Position numbers and translations under genes: made by a program
Origin: Rana temporaria
Lineage: Eukaryota > Chordata > Amphibia > Anura > Ranidae
NCBI RefSeq assembly: GCF_905171775.1
Contig: NC_053494.1
Span: 201,194,998-201,258,997, forward strand
Direction: 5' to 3'
DNA: 64,000 bases
Shown here: positions 51,095 through 62,445 of the stretch, piece by piece
Layout: each line of letters opens with the position of its first letter
Position numbering within the stretch: the stretch's first letter is position 1
The notes under the pieces: model-generated
Databases searched by the model: none
What the model saw: only the letters and a program-made list of their open reading frames with translations
Told to the model about the DNA's origin: nothing

Positions 51095-52275
51095 AGACAT
51101 GGGCACCTCATCATCCCCCCTAGACATGGGCACCTCATCACCCCCCCTAGACATGGGCACCTCATCACCCTCCAGACATGGGCACCTCATCACCCCCCCT
51201 AGACATGGGCACCTCATCACCCCCCCTAGACATGGGCACCTCATCACCCCCCCTAGACATGGGCACCTCATCACCCCCCCCCTAGACATGGGCACCTCAT
51301 CACCCCCCCCTAGACATGGGCACCTCATCACCCCCCCCCTAGACATGGGCACCTCATCACCCCCCCCCCTAGACATGGGCACCTCATCACCCCCCCCCCC
51401 TAGACATGGGCACCTCATCACCCCCCCCCCCCTAGACATGGGCACCTCATCACCCCCCCCCTAGACATGGGCACCTCATCACCCCCCCCCCTAGACATGG
51501 GCCACCTCATCACCCCCCCCCCCTAGACATGGGCACCTCATCATCACCCCCCTCTCCTAGACATGGGCACCTCATCATCACCCCCCTCTCCTAGACATGG
51601 GCACCTCATCATCACCCCCCTCTCCTAGACATGGGCACCTCATCATCACCCCCCTCCCCTAGACATGGGCACCTCCTCATCACCCCCCCTCCCCTGACAT
51701 GGGCACCTCCTCATCACCCCCCCCCCCCCCTAGACATGGGCACCTCCTCATCACCCCCCCCCTAGACATGGGCACCTCCTCATCACCCCCCCCCCTAGAC
51801 ATGGGCACCTCCTCATCACCCCCCCCCCTAGACATGGGCACCTCCTCATCACCCCCCCCCCTAGACATGGGCACCTCCTCATCACCCCCCCCCCCTAGAC
51901 ACGGGCACCTCCTCATCACCCCCCCCCCCCTAGACACGGGCACCTCCTCATCACCCCCCCCCCTAGACACGGGCACCTCCTCATCACCCCCCCCCCCTAG
52001 ACACGGGCACCTCCTCACCCCCCCCCCCTAGACACGGGCACCTCCTCATCACCCCCCCCTAGACACGGGCACCTCCTCATCACCCCCCCCCCTAGACACG
52101 GGCACCTCCTCATCACCCCCCCCCTAGACACGGGCACCTCATCATCACCCCCCCCTAGACACGGGCACCTCATCATCACCCCCCCCTAGACACGGGCACC
52201 TCATCATCACCCCCCCCTAGACACGGGCACCTCATCATCACCCCCCCCTAGACACGGGCACCTCATCACCCCCCC
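51095..52275. repeat. 28-34-bp C-rich minisatellite, about 38 units
   Basis: The unit is CTAGACATGGGCACCTCATC plus ACCCCCCC. Variants come in consecutive blocks: CTCATCAC (to ~51535), CTCATCATCACCCCCCTCTC (51536-51660), CTCCTCATCAC (51670-51895), GACACGGG with CTCCTC (51896-52130), GACACGGG with CTCATC (52131-52265). Poly-C length varies from about 6 to 12. Overlapping frames on both strands are artefacts. Confidence 0.93.
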
Positions 52276-52841
52276 TGAGCACCACACCCTGGGCACCTCA
52301 TTATCCACCTCCACATGGAAAATGGCGACCAGCAATGGGCTACCTGGATACTGGCATATCTTCCTTCATCACTCTCTAACTTCCTGGGCACACTGCTTCT
52401 AGAAGTGGGCATCACCTAGTATTGCCACCTGGGCACACAGAGCCCATCACTGGTACATCTCACGATCACTCCCTGGACACATGGGCTACTAGGTGTGGGC
52501 ATCTCCCAGTGTCACTCCTTGGGAATGCTGGACATGCAGTAATAGTATTATATAAATGTGTAATACTAGGTGATGCCCGCTCCTGGTAGCAGTGTGCCCA
52601 GGGGATTGGAGAGTGATGAAGATATGCCAGTCTCCAGGTTACACAGGAGGTAACAGGAGCGGACATCACCCCCTGGGGGCACACAGCCATCGAATATATA
52701 TCTTGCATGTGTACACTGGCCCATCCCCTGGTCACCATCTGGGCACACAGAATTCCCACTGGTATATCGGTCTCCCCTGGAGTATACCGACATTTGCCAG
52801 GGATCACAGCTGGCATGACGATTCTGTTCAATGATGTACCT
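52276..52841. other. Unassigned sequence, degenerate edge of the minisatellite region
   Basis: GGGCACAC, CTGGGCAC and CATCACC words persist but without a fixed period, suggesting an old, decayed array. No gene is supported. Confidence 0.4.
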
Positions 52842-53115
52842 CTCCTCTCACTCTACTGGCATGACCATCCCATTCACTGATGCATGTACCCCTCTCCTCA
52901 TACCCTACTGGCATGACCATCCCATTCACTGATGCATGTACCCCTCTCCTCATACCCTACTGGCATGACCATCCCATTCACTGATGCATGTACCCCTCTC
53001 CTCATACCCTACTGGCATGACCATCCCATTCACTGATACATGTACCTCTCCTCGTACCCTACTGGCATGACCATCCCATTCACTGATACATATACCTCTC
53101 CCTGTACTTTACTGG
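52842..53115. repeat. 52-bp minisatellite, about 5 units
   Basis: The unit is ACTGGCATGACCATCCCATT plus CACTGATGCATGTACCCCTC and TCCTCATACCCT. Inner units read nearly identical. Outer ones lose CCC or change GCATG to ACATG. Confidence 0.9.
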
Positions 53116-54544
53116 CATGTTACCACCAGGGTACAGTGACGTCCACTAGGCATTGCCCATCCATCTCCCAGCATCCTATCCTGGTTTCTTTGATCACTTC
53201 CTTCTCTGATTGGCTCATTGTTTGTACTTTGGGTATATTTGACCTATCAGGGGGGTATGTGGGCACAATCCTGTGGGCACAATCCTGGGGGCACATACTG
53301 GCTCATGGATGTATTCTTCATATATTGGTGTGCTGACCCTTTATCTATCTAGTTATGATTGGCTTCTCCGGTTACTATCTTCTGGGGGAAGCTTTGGCAG
53401 ATCGAGGCCTGGCACCTTCACCATGGCGCTTTGGCTTTACTAGCTGGCACAGTCTCCCCTTCCCTTGCTATTGTTAGCTGGCCCTTTAAATGCCCAGCAT
53501 GTACCCATCATCACCTACATTGGTTCTCCCATTGGAGCGGGTGCATTGTACATAACGGGTATAGTTGTTTTGCAGCAATTTACTTTATTACAGTGGCCTG
53601 TCAGAAAATGGGAGGGGCAGCTCTCATCAAAGGCCATTGGCCCCTTATTTAGCAAGAGAATGCCCCCCTCATATCCCCAAACTGACCCCCATTACTCATG
53701 ACTGCACATTTCATTGGTATTCACATGCTGCTTTGACCAGATCCCCAGTGCTGGGTTCATCATGCCCGCCCCACTGAGGAAGTTTGTATGAACGTAACGC
53801 GTACGGGGGGGAGGAGCCACATTCTGACGTCACCCGTTGTCATCCTTGATCTCCATGTGTTTTTTTTGGTGCCCCCTCCCATATGTGCTATTTTGAGAAG
53901 CCCTTATTATACCCATAAGGGACAGGCGGTGGTGACATCTCCGTGGTCCACGCCTGGAGGTGGAGGGAAAGTCACCCTTACATTGAAATCTCTCATGGCC
54001 CAGAGGCGATTAAGTTTGCATGTGTTGCGCTATATAAGTTTTCATTCATTCATTGGGATTCTTTGCTTGCTGGGACCGTTAGTCCACCTTCTGTGTTTTT
54101 ACTTCTTTCTGGATCTCTATGGACTTTTTTTTTTTTATTACATTTGAGATGTTGAGTCCTGATATTGCGCCGCGCACTCCTTTGTATATCATTATGCCAG
54201 CCGAGCAGCGTAACCTCCCGCCGGTCTGGTGGTGGGGGGAGGCGCTGTTTACACAACGGTCCTAATCTTCTACTCCTGTGCAGACACAAATGAAACGCGC
54301 TCTTCCTGTTAGGACAGGCGAGATGTTGATTTGTCAATCATTGCTGAGCCCGTGCAGAGTCACCTTCGTTTCCTAGCAAGCAGCGGTGTGGAGTGCAGAG
54401 CCTCCCATGGGGGGTGATGCTTGTTTTGTAGCAGTGCCCGGGCCTGCAGAGTCTGCCTATCCTATATGAATGTATAAGCAGGTGCTGCAGGGGTCACGCT
54501 GTATAGGAGAAGCCACAGCGTCTTGTGTTGTCTGAGAATAATCA
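53116..54544. other. Unassigned sequence, possibly intronic
   Basis: Mostly complex sequence. GAAGTTTGTATGAACGTAACGC (53779-53800) resembles the GAAACGCGT repeat motif. 54003-54057 (GAGGCGATTAAGTTTGCATG, GCGCTATATAAGTTTTCATT, CATTCATT) is the 3' tail of a SINE/LINE-like repeat. Its inverse is at 49510-49560. Confidence 0.4.
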
Positions 54545-54548
54545 CATG

Positions 54549-54563
54549 GGGGGGGGGGGGGGG
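54549..54563. repeat. G15-type homopolymer
   Basis: A run of about 15 G. Potential G-quadruplex-forming and prone to sequencing error. Confidence 0.7.
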
Positions 54564-54641
54564 AGACCGTGCCGCAGTTCCTCGGTGATCCTGAGATTCC
54601 TCTTCCAGTCCATACAGACAATATTTACATCAGTGCTGAGC

Positions 54642-55543
54642 AGCCGTGTGTGTTGGTTTTGTGTGTGTGTGTTGGTTTTGTGTGTGTGTGTTGGTTGTGT
54701 GTGTGTGTTGGTTGTGTGTGTGTGTGTTGGTTGTGTGTGTGTGTGTTGGTTGTGTGTGTGTGTGTTGGTTGTGTGTGTGTGTGTGTTGGTTGTGTGTGTG
54801 TGTGTGTTGGTTTTGTGTGTGTGTGTTGGTTGTGTGTGTGTGTTGGTGGTGTGGGTGTGTGTGTGTGTGTGTTGGGTGTGTGTGTGTGTGTGGTGGTTGT
54901 GTGTGTGTGTGTGTGTTGGTTTTGTGTGTGTGTGTGTTGGTTTTGTGTGTGTGTGTGTTGGTTTTGTGTGTGTGTGTGTGTTGGATTTGTGTGTGTGTGT
55001 GTGTTGGTTTTGTGTGTGTGTGTGTGTTGGTTTTGTGTGTGTGTGTGTGTTGGTTTTGTGTGTGTGTGTTGGTTTTGTGTGTGTGTGTTGGGTTTTGTGT
55101 GTGTGTGTTGGTTTTGTGTGTGTGTGTTGGTTTTGTGTGTGTGTGTTGGTTTTGTGTGTGTGTGTTGGTTTTGTGTGTGTGTGTTGGTTTTGTGTGTGTG
55201 TGTTGGTTTTGTGTGTGTGTGTTGGTTTTGTGTGTGTGTGTGTGTTGTGTGTGTGTGTTGGTTGGTTTTGTGTGTGTGTGTGTGTTGGTTTTGTGTGTGT
55301 GTGTGTGTGTGTGTGTTGGTTTTGTGTGTGTGTGTGTGTTTGTGTGTTGGTTTTGTGTGTGTGTGTGTGTGTGTGTGTTGTGTGTGTGTTGTGTGTGTGT
55401 TGGTTTTGTGTGTGTGTGTGTGTGTGTGTTGGTTTTGTGTGTGTGTGTGTGTGTTGGTGTGTGTGTGTGTGTGTGGGGTGTGTGTGTGTGTGGGTGTTGT
55501 GTGTGTGTGTGTGGGTTGTGTGTGGGTGGGGGGGGTATGTGTG
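54642..55543. repeat. 0.9-kb TG-rich array with TTGGTTTT punctuation
   Basis: (GT)n runs are broken at intervals of about 20-30 bp by TTGGTTTT or TTGGTT, so it is a compound repeat: dinucleotide tracts inside a 22-bp higher-order unit (most regular 55064-55230). All very long frames here are cysteine/valine or threonine/histidine repeats and not genes. Alternating TG favours Z-DNA. Confidence 0.95.
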
Positions 55544-55636
55544 TGATCCGGGGCTTTCCCCATCTATGTCTTCCCTGCAGGTTGTGTTGCTTGGTGTCTC
55601 AGTCTTCTGTTGCCGGGTATACCCTCCCCCCTAGAC

Positions 55637-55752
55637 TGTAAGCTCTAACAAGCACGGCCCTCTTATCCCTCCTGTATTGTAACTGTACTGTCTACCCCGA
55701 TGTAAAGCGTTGCGCCAACTGATGGCGCTATATAAATCCTGTATAATAATTA
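55637..55752 (+). mobile_element. SINE/L2-type LINE 3' tail
   Basis: TGTAAGCTCTAACAAGCACG, TGTAAAGCGTTGCGCCAACT and GGCGCTATATAAATCCTGTA followed by TAATAATTATTA are the familiar 3' tail of L2-class LINEs and the SINEs that share it. Only the tail is present, so SINE and truncated LINE cannot be told apart. Confidence 0.7.
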
Positions 55753-55753
55753 T

Positions 55754-56090
55754 TAAAGCGGGAGTTCACCCGAAAAACAATTTTTAACATTAGATTGAGG
55801 CTCATTTTGTGAAGGGGAATCGGGTGTTTTTTTTTTTTTAAATCAAAGCCGTACTTACCGTTTTAGAGAGCGATCTTCTCCGCCGCTTCCAGGTATGGGT
55901 CTTCGGGACTGGGCGTTCCTTCTTGATTGAGTAGCCGAAAGTCGGTGCGGCTCTATACGGCGCCTGCGCACCGACGTTCGGCTACTTTCGGAAATTCGTG
56001 ACGCGATGTATGCGACCGTCGGAAGCCTGTCAATCAAATAGGAACGCCCATACCCGGAAGCGGTGGAGAAGATCACTCTCTAAAACGGTA
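55754..56090. mobile_element. MITE with TTAAAGCGGGAGTTCACCC, truncated
   Basis: The left end resembles 58013 (TTAAAGCGGAGGTTCACCC). ACCGTTTTAGAGAGCGATCT and its inverse AGATCACTCTCTAAAACGGT form a foldback, as do CATACC-type blocks around 55890 and 56040. The right terminus is replaced by the next element. Confidence 0.6.
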
Positions 56091-56429
56091 ACGGTAACAC
56101 TAGGGGGCGGGGAAGGGGTTAAGTATGTTCCCTGGGTGTGTTCTAACTGTAGGGGGAGTGGCCTCACTAGGGGAAATGATAGCTCGCTGTTCCTACATTG
56201 TATGAACAGACAGACGGTCAGGCATTTCTCCCCCTGACAGGACCGGGAGCTGTGTGTTTACACACACAGCTCCCGGTCCTCGCTCTGTAACGAGCGATCG
56301 CGCCAGGCACGGGAGTCGGGGGCGTGTCCCTAGTGGCCGCTTCTAGAGCCGACGTAGAGCTACGGGCTCCCGCGCAGGGGAGCCGACCTGCCGCCGTAGA
56401 ACTGCGGTGGCTGGTCTGTAAGTAGTTAA
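56091..56429. mobile_element. Right part of a piggyBac-type MITE
   Basis: GTAACACTAGGGGGCGGGGA, GTTCTAACTGTAGGGGGAGT and the GTGTGTTTACACACACAGCT foldback follow 30500-30883. The end is GGTCTGTAAGTAG plus TTAA (56426-56429). The left half is missing. Confidence 0.65.
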
Positions 56430-57154
56430 ATCATTGATTTTTATCCACAGTGCTCAGAAAACGGTGGCTCAGGACACAATGAGAATGGCTTTAATTGTAC
56501 AGACAGACACACACATATAGATAGTCATAGATTCAACCCCCCCCCCCCCCCCCTTACTCCATAAAACAGGACAAGTTAAAAACGACCTATCCCCATTTCA
56601 GAAAAAAGGTGAACATTGAAACCCCCCCCCCCCTCCTTGAATCTCTGGGTGATGGGTGGGAGGTCTGTGCTCATGATGCAGCCAGTCCAATGGTCTGGGG
56701 ATTTGAGACCCTCACTTGTCCCTCTCAGTGCTTGCAGGACAGACCTCAATGTTTCACTGTGCAGGCGCTGTCCAATCAGAATCACTCTAATCCGTCATGG
56801 AAGCATTGCGCAGAATAGGGGGAGATGAGAGGGAAATTCAAATCCCAGACCGCTGGACCGGCTGTGTGGGCACTGACCGCTCGGCATCTCTGGAAGTACA
56901 AGGGGTGAGGAGGATATATGTTATAAAATATATGTAATTTTATTTGTATTTTTTCATTACGGTGTTCACCTTTCACTTTAATTTTTCTTGAAAAGGTGAT
57001 CCAACACTATATATGTATATAGGGAGGGTGTTAAATCCTTTCACTTTACACTTTGTTACTTATGTAAACAATCGTATCGGCACGTTTCTTGGGCAGCGCC
57101 ATGCCGCTGAACTGCAAATCCTACCTGTCTAATGCTGGAACTTGTCATTCCTTA
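56430..57154. other. Unassigned sequence with a dispersed repeat piece
   Basis: C-runs at 56539-56552 and 56622-56632. GCTGTGTGGGCACTGACCGC at 56858-56880 recurs as GCTGTGTGGTCACTGACCGC at 60440-60460, so part of this is a dispersed repeat of unknown class. Confidence 0.4.
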
Positions 57155-57468
57155 GGCTCCATTCACATCTAGGCGTTTTTACGCCCGACGCTATTGCAGC
57201 CTGCAATACGCTGGAGGGGTGATTTAACATTGACGGCTATGGAGATGGTTCACATCTCCACGCCGAAACGCTGTACACCTGAAGCTCAAAACAAGTCCCG
57301 GACCCTTTTGTTCAGGCGGCGTTCGGCATAGCCGACAATGTTAAATCACCCCTCCGGCGTATTGTAGGCTAAAAAACAACGCGTTTTGTCGCAGCGGGAC
57401 AAAATGCAGCAATTTGTCGTGGCAAATCGGGGTACAATACGCCGCGTTCAGGTGTGAATGCAGCCTTA
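57155..57468. mobile_element. MITE with TTAGGCTCCATTCACA ends
   Basis: TTAGGCTCCATTCACATCTA on the left and TCAGGTGTGAATGCAGCCTTA on the right are inverted. ATTTAACATTG and CAATGTTAAAT pair internally, as do GCAATACGC... and GCGTATTG.... Confidence 0.65.
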
Positions 57469-57542
57469 CAGTGGAACGAATCTCACTCACATCTCTCATG
57501 TTATCCCTCCCCCTTCTCTCTTATACAACTTACTATTTAAAC

Positions 57543-57696
57543 CAGTGGTCATCAGCCCTGTCCTCGGACCCACTAACAGGCCAGGTTTTATGTATGACCT
57601 TGGGGAGATGCAGACTAGAATACTGCAATCACTATTTCAGTTATCTTGCAAGCCTGGCCTGTTGGTGGGCCCTGTGGACAGGGTTGAGGACCACCA
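57543..57696. mobile_element. 154-bp hAT-type MITE
   Basis: CAGTGGTCATCAGCCCTGTC on the left and GACAGGGTTGAGGACCACCA on the right. 8-bp flanks ATTTAAAC (57535-57542) and ATTTAAAT (57697-57704) match at seven positions, consistent with an older hAT TSD. Confidence 0.8.
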
Positions 57697-58012
57697 ATTT
57701 AAATGCTTTGTTGTGTTCTGGCAGCACTTCCTGGTGTTCAGCCTAGGCCCTGGCCCCGCCCCCTCCTGGGATTGCTACATCACATCTATCCAGGGAGGCA
57801 GAGGGTGACTAAGCTGCAACTGCGTGGTGCATGGGCAATGGTGTAATGAGCATGCACACAAATGCCGCTGGATGCTATAGTGCACCTCCATCAGAAGCGG
57901 TAACCCCCCCCCCCCCACCGGTCTGTTCCAACTCTCATATGCCCGGAGAGAGCGGTGTCACATCTGTGCACATGTGGGTTTCGGAACAAGTTTGGAAGCA
58001 GTTTCGTTCCGC

Positions 58013-58613
58013 TTAAAGCGGAGGTTCACCCAAAAAACAAGTATATAACATTACATTCAGTATGCCGTTTTTTCTTATTTTGGGAGTGTACATATGGTAT
58101 TATCGGTATTTTCCTCCCTCCTTCCGGGTACTCGCTCCCGCGGGAGTGGGCGTTCCTGTGCAGTGCCGCAATGTCATCTGGGACTTCGCCCATATGATTG
58201 ACGTGCCTGAGGAAAAACTCCCCCTGGCGGGTAAGGCGCGTCACGACTTTCCGAAAGCAGCCGAACCGCGAGTTGGCTCTATACGGCACCTGCGCACCGA
58301 CTAGAAGCCGTGTAGAGCTGACTGCGCAGGCGCCGTATAGAGCCGACTCGCGGTTCGGCTACTTTCGGAAAGTCGTGATGCGCCTTATCCGCCGGGGGGA
58401 GTTTTTATCGGGCACGTCAATCATATGGGCCAAGTCCCAGATGACATTGCGGCACTGCACAGGAACTCCCGTGGGAGCGAGTACCCGGAAGCTGGGAGGA
58501 AAATACTGATACCGTATGTACACCCCCCAAAAAAAAAACGGCAATACTGTACATGTTTGAGGTATACTGAATGTAATGTTATATACTTGTTTTTTGGGTG
58601 AACCTCCGCTTTA
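58013..58613. mobile_element. 601-bp fully palindromic MITE
   Basis: Ends TTAAAGCGGAGGTTCACCCA and TGGGTGAACCTCCGCTTTAA. The two halves are inverted copies almost throughout (AACATTACATTCAG, ATATGGTATTATCGGTATTT, CATATGATTGACGTGCC, AAAGTCGTGA), with the axis near 58310. Confidence 0.88.
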
Positions 58614-58614
58614 A

Positions 58615-59205
58615 GTCCCCTTTCACATTAAGGCAGTGTTTCTCAATTCCAGTCCTCAGGCCCCCCCAACAGGTCAGGTTTTCAGGATTTCCATTATTTT
58701 GCACAGGTGATTTGATCAGTTTCACTGCCTTAGTAATCACCACAGCCTTTTCATCTGGAGGGAAATCCTGAAATCCTGACCTGTTGGGGGGGCCTGAGGA
58801 CTGGAATTGAGAAACACAGCATTAAGGCAAGAGGTGCGTGGCGGGAAAGCGCTGCTATTTTTAGCGGCGCTTTACCGTCGGAATTGCGGCGGTGTAATTC
58901 CCCCCCCCTTTGCTAACGGCCGAAAAAGGGTTAATACTGCCCACAATGCGCCTCTGCAGAGGTGCGTTGCCGGCGGTATTGCCCCGGTTTCCCATTGCTT
59001 TAAATAGAAGGAGCGGTAAACGCACCACTCCGAAGATGCGACTAGCAGGACTTTTGGAGTGGTCCTGCTAGCGCGCACCGCTCCAGTGTGAAAGCCTTCA
59101 GGGGTTTCACAATGGAAAAACGACAGCCGCTGTTTCAGGTCGGTTTGCAGGCGCTATTTTTAGTGAAATAGCGCCTGCAAACCACCCCAGTGTGAAAGGG
59201 GTCTT
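58615..59205. mobile_element. MITE with GTCCCCTTTCACA ends, host of a hAT MITE
   Basis: GTCCCCTTTCACATTAAGG on the left and CCAGTGTGAAAGGGGTC on the right. Inner CGCTATTTTTAGCGGCGC and CTATTTTTAGTGAAATAGCG belong to the same family as 2148-2577. The element directly abuts 58013-58613. Confidence 0.75.
58634..58819. mobile_element. 186-bp hAT-type MITE with exact TSD
   Basis: CAGTGTTTCTCAATTCCAGT and ACTGGAATTGAGAAACACAG are the ends. Exact 8-bp TSD CATTAAGG at 58626-58633 and 58820-58827. Same family as 37939-38122. Confidence 0.93.
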
Positions 59206-59693
59206 AAGGTGTACATCTCTCATTTTATTTCCTTCCGTTTTTTGGTCTGCTAAATATACAGTTGCAAAAAAAAAGCCAATAACATTCTGTACTGTTATCA
59301 ATTCCCACCCGTCTCCCTTGTTATGGAGAAGAAAGGGAGGTGTTGTGTAGTCCCGGCACACTCCCTATCCTGGGGTGACAATGCAGCTCAGTGTGACTGT
59401 AGAAGTGTTTCAGTGGCAGGATTACCAGGTTAAAATGAAGGTGAAAGATTCAGCCTGGTAACCTGCAATGCGATGAATTTTTGTTCTTGGGTTTAGTTAT
59501 GCAATAAAGCAGAACAAAAGTCAGAAAAATAATTTACGAGCGCAAAGGCGATTTATTTATTTTTCTTTCCCAGAAGAGGTGTCATGTCTCTCCTGCAATA
59601 AAAGAAACGCACTGCCTGTTCCCAGTGTTCTGCAGAATGTACATTGAGCTGTGCAGGCTGAACTGTCACCTGGTAAATGAGCCCATTCCGTTT
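59206..59693. other. Unassigned sequence
   Basis: No repeat termini or gene signatures apart from short A-runs. Possibly unique. Confidence 0.35.
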
Positions 59694-59820
59694 AACCACG
59701 TCAGGCCCCAGAAGGTTTTACCCCCTCCCACCCCTTCATGACCAGGCCATTTTTTGCGATTGGGCACTGCGTTAATTTAACTGACACTGTACTCAAGTTC
59801 GAAAAAATATAGTTGCATAG
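59694..59820. mobile_element. Left-end fragment of a piggyBac-type MITE
   Basis: TTAACCACGTCAGGCCCCAG, then GGCCATTTTTTGCGATTGGG and GCACTGCGTTAATTTAACTG. It follows the family left end and then stops. Confidence 0.6.
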
Positions 59821-59914
59821 TCAGGTTGAAAAAAGACACAAGTCCAAGTCCCCCCCCCACATATATCCAGCCGTGTCCCCCCCCCCCACCTAGTAGATGA
59901 TGATGCCGCATTAA

Positions 59915-60112
59915 TCAGCATGCGGGGAACATTACAGGCAACTTTCGTTTGAATAGCTGTCCATTCCTTGCTGCGCCGTGTATAGACACTCCCCCTTGCT
60001 CAGGATTGGACGGATCTGTCCAATCCCGAGCAAGGGGGAGTGTCTATACACAGCGCATTGGGGAATACAGCTGTTCAAACGAAAGCTGCCTGTAATGTTC
60101 CCCGCACGCTGA
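59915..60112. repeat. Foldback hairpin of about 95-bp arms
   Basis: GCATGCGGGGAACATTACAG at 59919 and CTGTAATGTTCCCCGCACGC at 60090 pair. So do ACACTCCCCCTTGCTC and GAGCAAGGGGGAGTGT, and GGATTGGACGGATCTGTCCAATCC is the tip. The arm motifs (GGGGAACAT, CAGCT, ATAGCTGT) resemble the foldback at 41955-42195. Confidence 0.85.
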
Positions 60113-60710
60113 TTAACGCGGCAGCGGCGGTATGCAGCGGGGGGGGGGGCAAGTATTCTATTCAGGCATCGGGGGCATTTGCGGGAGTACAAGTACTCCC
60201 GCAAATACTCGGTATCGGTCCCGATATCGGTATCGGGACAACCCTAATCAGAATACTTTCTCAAGCACATGGAACAGAAGTTGCATAGCAGGAATAGGAA
60301 GTGTTGGGTTTACATATTCTTTAGTGTCAGTAGGGTAGTCAAGGTGGTAAGGCATGATTCTGATTGGTCGGTGCCTACACAGTAAACTGCTGTGGTCTGT
60401 CCTGCACAGAGAGGAGCGGAGATTTCATTCCCCTGGACTGGCTGTGTGGTCACTGACCGCTCGGCATCCTTGGAGGTAGGTACAGCGGGGGAGGGAGGTG
60501 TACAGTGTTTATCTTAATTATTTGTAGAAAGGTTTGCACTTTTAATTTTATCACAACGCCCATCTACACCGTTCCTGCACGGCGCGATAACATGCGTTGT
60601 GTGACAAAGCCGTCAAACCTGCCAGAAGCTCTTGGTGTTTATTTAGGGACTTGCCTGACAATTTGTCATTTACATCAGATAACTGATGAAGAGAAGTGGA
60701 CATGTTGCCC
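60113..60710. other. Unassigned repeat-like sequence
   Basis: 60170-60245 has GTACTCCCGCAAATACTCGG and CCGATATCGGTATCGG palindromes. 60440-60480 shares the CACTGACCGCTCGGCATC block with 56870. No gene. Confidence 0.35.
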
Positions 60711-60850
60711 TAAGGCCCCTTTCACACGGACGGCTGTTTTGTTGCCGCTAAAAGCAAGTTTATGTTTTGCTGGAATTCAAGACTCCAGGCACAGCGATTA
60801 GCTGCATTTGTACAGTGCTTTTAGCTGCGGTGGCGTTTAGCTGCGGCACG
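60711..60850. mobile_element. Left end of a GGCCCCTTTCACACGGACGG MITE
   Basis: TAAGGCCCCTTTCACACGGA is the left end. AATTCAAGACTCCAGGCACAG and TAGCTGCGG blocks follow the complete copy at 62446-62894. The right end is absent. Confidence 0.65.
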
Positions 60851-61745
60851 ATATTGAACGTGGATTCCCTGCCAATACCAAGCACCGTGTTTGGTATGAA
60901 TCTTGAGGGGAGCTCCACATCAAATTTCAAATAAAATACCAGCATGGGTTCCCCCTACAGGAGCATACCAGGCCTTGGGTCTGCTATGGATTTTAAGGAG
61001 AACCCCCGTAAGCTGGAAAAACGGCGTGGGGTTCCCCCCAAAATCCATACCAGACCCGTATCTGAGCAGCAGGCCGGTCAGGAAAGGGGTGGGGACGAGC
61101 GAGTGCCCCCCCCTCAACTGTGGTAGGCCGCATGCCCTCAACATGGGGGGTAGGTGCTTTGGGGGCAGGGGGCGCGCTGTGGCCCCCCACCCCAAAGCAC
61201 CTGTCCTCATGTTGATGAGGACAGGGCCTCTTCCCGACAACCCTGGCCGTTGGTTGTCGGGGTCTGCGGGAGGGGAGCTTATCGGAATCCGGGAGCCTCC
61301 TTTAATAAGGGGGCCCCCAGATGCCAGCCCCCCACCCTAGGTGAATGAGTGTGGGGTACATCGTAGCCCTACCCAATAACCTGGAGGAAACAAAATGTAA
61401 AAAAACACACTACACAGGGTTTTTAAAGGAAGATATTAGTCAGCTCCCCCCTCTCTTCTTTAGCTCTTTTACGAGGGGGGGCTGCTTCTTCGATATCTTT
61501 TGCGCAGGGGGGGTCCCAGTCTTCACCGCAGTCTGGTTCTCTTCCGCCAGGGGGGGGGCGCTTTCTTCTTTAGCTCTGTTACAGCGGCCCCCCCTCCCGG
61601 GCTACTTCGACGTCTTCTGCTGGGGGGTGCCCGGGCTTCTGTCGCCTTCTGCCTTCTCTTCTTCGATGTTGACACGTCGCTTCCTCCCGCTGTAATGCCG
61701 TGTGCGCGGCTCGCACCGATTTATATAGGCCTCTTGTGACGTCAC
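60851..61745. repeat. Dispersed ranid-type repeat of unknown class
   Basis: GGTTCCCCCCAAAATCCATA, CAGACCCGTATCTGAGCAGC, CACCTGTCCTCATGTTGATG and CCCTGGCCGTTGGTTGTCGG are strings I associate with an abundant ranid repeat. The second half is CTTCTT and G-run rich (61440-61680). Inverted pieces exist (GGTGCTTTGGGG and CCCCAAAGCACC). No coding signature. Confidence 0.5.
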
Positions 61746-62445
61746 AGTCCCCTCATGCTCCGTGCACCTGAATCTGAATGTGGAAAGGCTGGTGTGGGCA
61801 ATCTACAGGTGTTTTCATTCATAAGTGAATGACTTGTGACATTGAAGGGCGGTGTATTGAGCTGACGTATCGCTGTTCATATACCAGGCTGGATATCCGT
61901 CTGTCCACAAGGTGCTGCTCAGATCAAGGTGACAGACGTGTGGAGCTCGTGCGGGGATCGTATCATTCTGGAGACGTTCGTCTTCTGAGGGATCGAGGAC
62001 AATAGTGATTGCCAAATTCAGGGATCTGCACTGTGCTTGCATCCGGACGGTTTGCATATTTTTTGTGTGAGTTTTGGTCTGGAGGCTTTTTTTTTGGCTA
62101 GAAGACGAGAACATCTTGCTTTGAGCTGTACATGTAAGTTTGTCGCTTTTTGAATAATTGTTGTTTTTGATTATTTTTAGTATTGTCTGTTTTTCTAAGC
62201 ATTATGTCCATCCACTAAGTTCTACTCTTTACCATAATTACTCTGGTGTAGCTGTCGGGAGAACACGTCGGGGTGACTGAATGGAAAGGTCTTTATCATG
62301 GATAGGTGGGGGGTTTGGAACCCAAGAAACAGAATTGTGGGGGGGAAAGGAGTCGCATTTGTTGCTAAATGTTCAAAATTGTATAGAACATTTTTTTTTT
62401 TTTTTTGTCACCAGTGTCCCTGAAGGAACTGTTGTATTATCTTAA
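61746..62445. other. Unassigned sequence
   Basis: Complex sequence with a T-run at 62392-62406. The longest frames have no recognisable features. It may be unique. Confidence 0.35.

Noticed and set aside
50889..52031. Long frames rich in DMGTSS or CPCLGG repeats
   Set aside because: Minisatellite translation on both strands. Unit length variation would break any real protein.
54525..55641. Open frames of 310-370 codons on both strands
   Set aside because: They are pure translations of the TG-rich repeat (Cys/Val or Thr/His), with no domain and no codon bias.
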